From: Lucinisca nassula
Lineage: Eukaryota; Mollusca; Bivalvia; Lucinida; Lucinidae
Direction: 5' to 3'
Assembly: GCA_963580285.1 (NCBI GenBank)
Contig: OY757010.1
Location: forward strand, 219,809,234 to 219,873,233
DNA length: 64,000 bases
Of this stretch, positions 61,122 through 64,000 are shown piece by piece. Numbering within the stretch: position 1 is the stretch's first letter; every line of letters begins with the position of its first letter. Under the pieces are notes generated by a model, which was not told the DNA's origin, made no database searches, and saw only the letters and a program-made list of their open reading frames with translations. A program made the position numbers and the translations under genes.

Positions 61122-61378
61122 CGGCCCCCGCCCATCGGGTTGCATGATGCTCCCAAGCAGAGCTTAAACCGACCGCACACGAGTACTGGGATCTAAGCCT
61201 GCCCAGGCAAAGCGGTGCTTATACACCCTATTGGTTCCGTTGGGCGACAGGGCTTGAGATGTCATTTAATCTCAGTGTCGGGTAAAAGTTCGACGAAATT
61301 GGATGCAACGTCTCCAAAATGACCTAGACAGTGTTAACGGGAACGTTAAACCTCTAATCAAACAAACAAACGAGTAAC
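61122..61378 (+). mobile_element. S1 retroposon with internal deletions
   Basis: GGCCCCCGCCCATCGGGTTG, lacking about 20 bp after the start and part of the centre; tail CCTCTAATCAAACAAAC. Short target duplication gagaacct at 61114-61121 and 61379-61386. Confidence 0.9.
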
Positions 61379-61386
61379 GAGAACCT

Positions 61387-62359
61387 GCAATCTATGGTTT
61401 TGAACAAAATTAATCGATGAATATCTGCCCTTTTATACCACCAGTTCTTTATATCAGACAGTGGTTAACAAGATTATTTAATGCACGGACCTCAGAGTTA
61501 ACTTGAAGAAAGTTGTTATGGTGCTTTCCAGTTTTGTTCTGGAAGAACAAGTGCATATAACAAAACAAGTGTTTACCAGTTGCCATAGACGGACAAAACG
61601 TCCATAAGAGATAATAATCAAAAGATGTTTAAAATTGTTTTTTTTTCTCTGAACTGACACATATTCGACAGTGTTTATAATAATGCTTGAAACATACAGT
61701 GTAGGTGCTAGAAATTGTCTATTTTTAGAGATATGAAATAAAACTCTCTCTCACACGGGCGTGTTCTTCTAAGACTTATAATCTGTGTTCCTACCAGAAT
61801 CTGATAAAAAAGTGCGAAAAAGCATACTTTTCCGTCTGATAAAAGTAACACCTGCAGCTGAAGGGGGCCTATCTCCAGTTGTGAACGGTTTACGCTCTCG
61901 ACTGAAAATTCATAAAGGTGTTTGCTATTTCTATTATGTTGACCTTACGCCAAACACTGTCCACTCTAACATATTTTAAATCATTCAGCTCAGTTGACCA
62001 AATAAACGCGATTTTGGAGCGCAAGACAGACGGGGGTAAAAGTTAAAATCAATCTGCTTGGCTTTAAACCAGAAGTCTTTCAAGTTTGATTATATTTAAT
62101 CGGACGGAAACTTCTGTAATTGAAATGGTAAACCTCATTGTTGGGGGGTCAGCATTTAATCAAATGGCAAATTCAGCTTCTGCTCCGTTTTCAAATGAAT
62201 TGATCGAAATTCACCGTTATATACCGCAAATATGTTAGCAAAAAGAAGAAATAAAAAAGAGCTGGAACTCATCAATGTGGGTCTAAAACAGAGACAGAGC
62301 CGCCACACACAATGGGCCCAGCAGCTCGTCGGATAGTAGAGGGGCTAAAGAGGTCACAT
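61387..62359. other. No gene; M1 right-arm fragment at the left
   Basis: AACCTGCAATCTATGGTTTTG at 61382-61402 is an M1 hairpin flank. Nothing else is supported. Confidence 0.4.
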
Positions 62360-62422
62360 GAAACCAGCAAAGACTCTGATCAGCTGCGTATACGCAGGCT
62401 GATCAGAGTCTTCGCTGGTTTC
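62360..62422. repeat. Palindromic hairpin of the GATCAG type
   Basis: GAAACCAGCAAAGACTCTGA against its complement with one mismatch around CTGCGTATACGCAG. Related in design to the hairpins at 5956 and in M2. Confidence 0.75.
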
Positions 62423-63068
62423 TTCGCTGTGTTCTTGTTGGTTTTGTCGTCCTCCGGCCCAAAATCTGAAATTAAAACAAAACGCAAGTCAGCTAAACAG
62501 GGCAAGTGCAGTCGCTTTCCTTACATATTATATATATAGTACTGATACGTTTTAATGTAAATATCTTCACGCAGAAAAGGCATGTTTTTGAAAGAATTAC
62601 TGTAACAGGCCTACGTATTTAAAAAAAAAATGGTTGTTAACAGTTGTTTTGGTTGCCTTGGATAAGTTTAGAAAGTACTGAAACAGTGTTGTCAGATAAA
62701 TGTTCTGAATATAAGTTATTGTTGCATTACGTCAACGCTTGTGGGTTAGTTTGTGTCTCGCAGAGTAAGGGAGAAAAAAGGTTGGAGGGGCATTGACAGA
62801 AAAGGTCAGGAGAATTAGAAAAAGAATGAATGTGGAGAAACAGAAGAAACAAAAATACCTCCTCTGACCAGGACGCCTGTAGGCCAGTCATTTGGACGCA
62901 GTGCGTCTCGCAGATGCAAAGCGTCTTCTGACTCAAACACACGGCAACGTTAAAACAATTCTATTGTCTGAAACATCTCAATGAGGCGGTTTAAACGGGC
63001 TGCACAATATAGTGTTGGAGAAAGAATAAAACAAAATATAACAAATTTTCGTGAGAGTAATGTCAGTT
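62423..63068. other. No gene seen
   Basis: No domain-bearing frame. A short GAGGCGGTTTAAACGGG near 62983 echoes the M1 arm. Confidence 0.4.
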
Positions 63069-63320
63069 CATCACATTAACACGTCCGTGTTATGAACACC
63101 CTGGAAACCCCACCTTATATAGAGAAAAAATGGGGGTTACAGATGTGAACAATGTTTTCGTTATTTCTGTAAAAACATAGCTTGTTGGTGCCCGTTAGAA
63201 CCGCCTCATTCTAACGGGCACGAACAATCTATGTTTGGAGCATAAATAATAGAAATAGCATACTTTCACAGAAAAATAGAATGGAAAAGAATTGTGCCAT
63301 ATGGGTATGTGCTTTCCTAA
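63069..63320. mobile_element. M1b MITE with shortened, compensated hairpin
   Basis: CATCACATTAACACGTCCG start; the hairpin reads GGTGCCCGTTAGAACCGCCT then TTCTAACGGGCACG, both arms carrying the CCC/GGG variant; right end degraded. Confidence 0.82.
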
Positions 63321-64000
63321 CTAAACAGCTGTGAAAGAATCATCCCAAAAAGTAATGCTACATATGTATCCTAATGTAATATACAAACAAGAAAGGTTAA
63401 AATATTACAGTTTCTCAAAAGACCGATCTTATCGTGTAGATAAAATTTTCTGACACATAGTTTGTATTCAAGAGACTGCATACTAATTTCCGAAGTTATG
63501 TTACATATTTACATAGCGACCTGAATGTCAATAATCAGAGGTGATAGGGCATGAACGCTATTAATTAATAGCCTTGAAAAGATTTAATTTGAATGGGTAC
63601 CAGGTCCCAAGGTTTCAGCTCCTCTGAACTGACCATGAACAGTTTGTAGTGCAAATAAATGATGCATTTTGTATTAGAAGCGCTATTTATTTCACCGCTA
63701 GTATGTAGGGCCTACTTTAATTCAAGTGAATCTGATTGACGTTGATCGACAACGAATCCAGTCAGTTTTAATAGGACACGTCTAGACGAGGTTGGTTCTC
63801 CCTGTGAAATTCCTTATTTTTGTATATCTGAAATATGAAATTAGTCATTAATTTTGTACATTAAGGAAGTGACAGTCAAAAGACTCAACCGTCTTTCGTG
63901 TTTGCCTGCTAATAGATTATCAGGTTGCTGAGATGTTAAGAGGCGACTTCAAAGCAATAAAGAATAAATGAATTATTGTATTCTCAACTTACCTGCCGTA
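63321..64000. other. No gene seen
   Basis: AT-rich sequence to the window edge without recognised structure. Confidence 0.4.

Overview
This 64 kb window is AT-rich eukaryotic genomic DNA made mostly of transposable elements. Nothing in it looks bacterial: there are no operons, no ribosome-binding sites and no long host genes. The mix suggests a marine mollusc, most likely a bivalve. The clues are an APE-type LINE with a 2A-like peptide, several tRNA-derived SINE families sharing a TTAAACC-CAAAC tail, many short palindromic MITEs, AGGTCA-rich satellites, and a tandem array of hammerhead ribozymes of the kind called retrozymes. The organism call is inference; I cannot search a database.

Layout. 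1-2830 (minus): a decayed CR1-like LINE with a 2A-like motif, an endonuclease and a reverse transcriptase, broken by frameshifts and by a SINE with a 16-bp target duplication. 3547-5078: four 383-bp tandem units, each carrying a complete type I hammerhead ribozyme core on the minus strand; this is the most notable feature of the window. 8584-13130 (minus): a second, nearly intact LINE with a 1183-codon endonuclease/RT frame, a short upstream frame in the same phase across one TAG, a tRNA-like SINE just upstream, a SINE directly downstream, and a fragment of a third LINE. 13-64 kb: dense interspersed repeats with microsatellites.

Repeat families, named here for reference. S1: about 300-bp retroposon starting GCCCCCGCCCAT, tail TTAAACCTCAAATCAAAC, no visible pol III boxes. 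S2: tRNA-headed SINE with tail CCGTTAAACTCCAA. S3: tRNA-headed SINE with a GTCGTTAAAAATGG core. S4: tRNA-headed, tail GTGAAACCCAAACC. S5: tRNA-like head preceded by TTCGAGTTTTACG-type sequence. S6: tRNA-like head plus a TCCTTGAGCAAG core. M1: about 250-280-bp MITE with ends CATCACGAAAACACGCC and a long central hairpin (subfamilies a, b, c). M2: 236-bp MITE with ends GGGCCCCGCCAAGCG and 4-bp target duplications. M3: about 346-bp Tc1/mariner-like MITE (CAGTCGAAC ends, TA target) carrying the same central hairpin as M1. M4: 100-225-bp TA-target MITE with a GACTGTTCAAAAGTGGTC hairpin. M5: about 195-bp TTAA-target MITE with a GATCAGACGGC hairpin.

Nested insertions with exact target duplications allow relative dating at several places, for example S1 in S1 in S2 at 35.4-36.4 kb. 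Host coding potential is slight: three short first-exon-like reading frames (near 23.0, 37.5 and 47.2 kb) are listed at low confidence.
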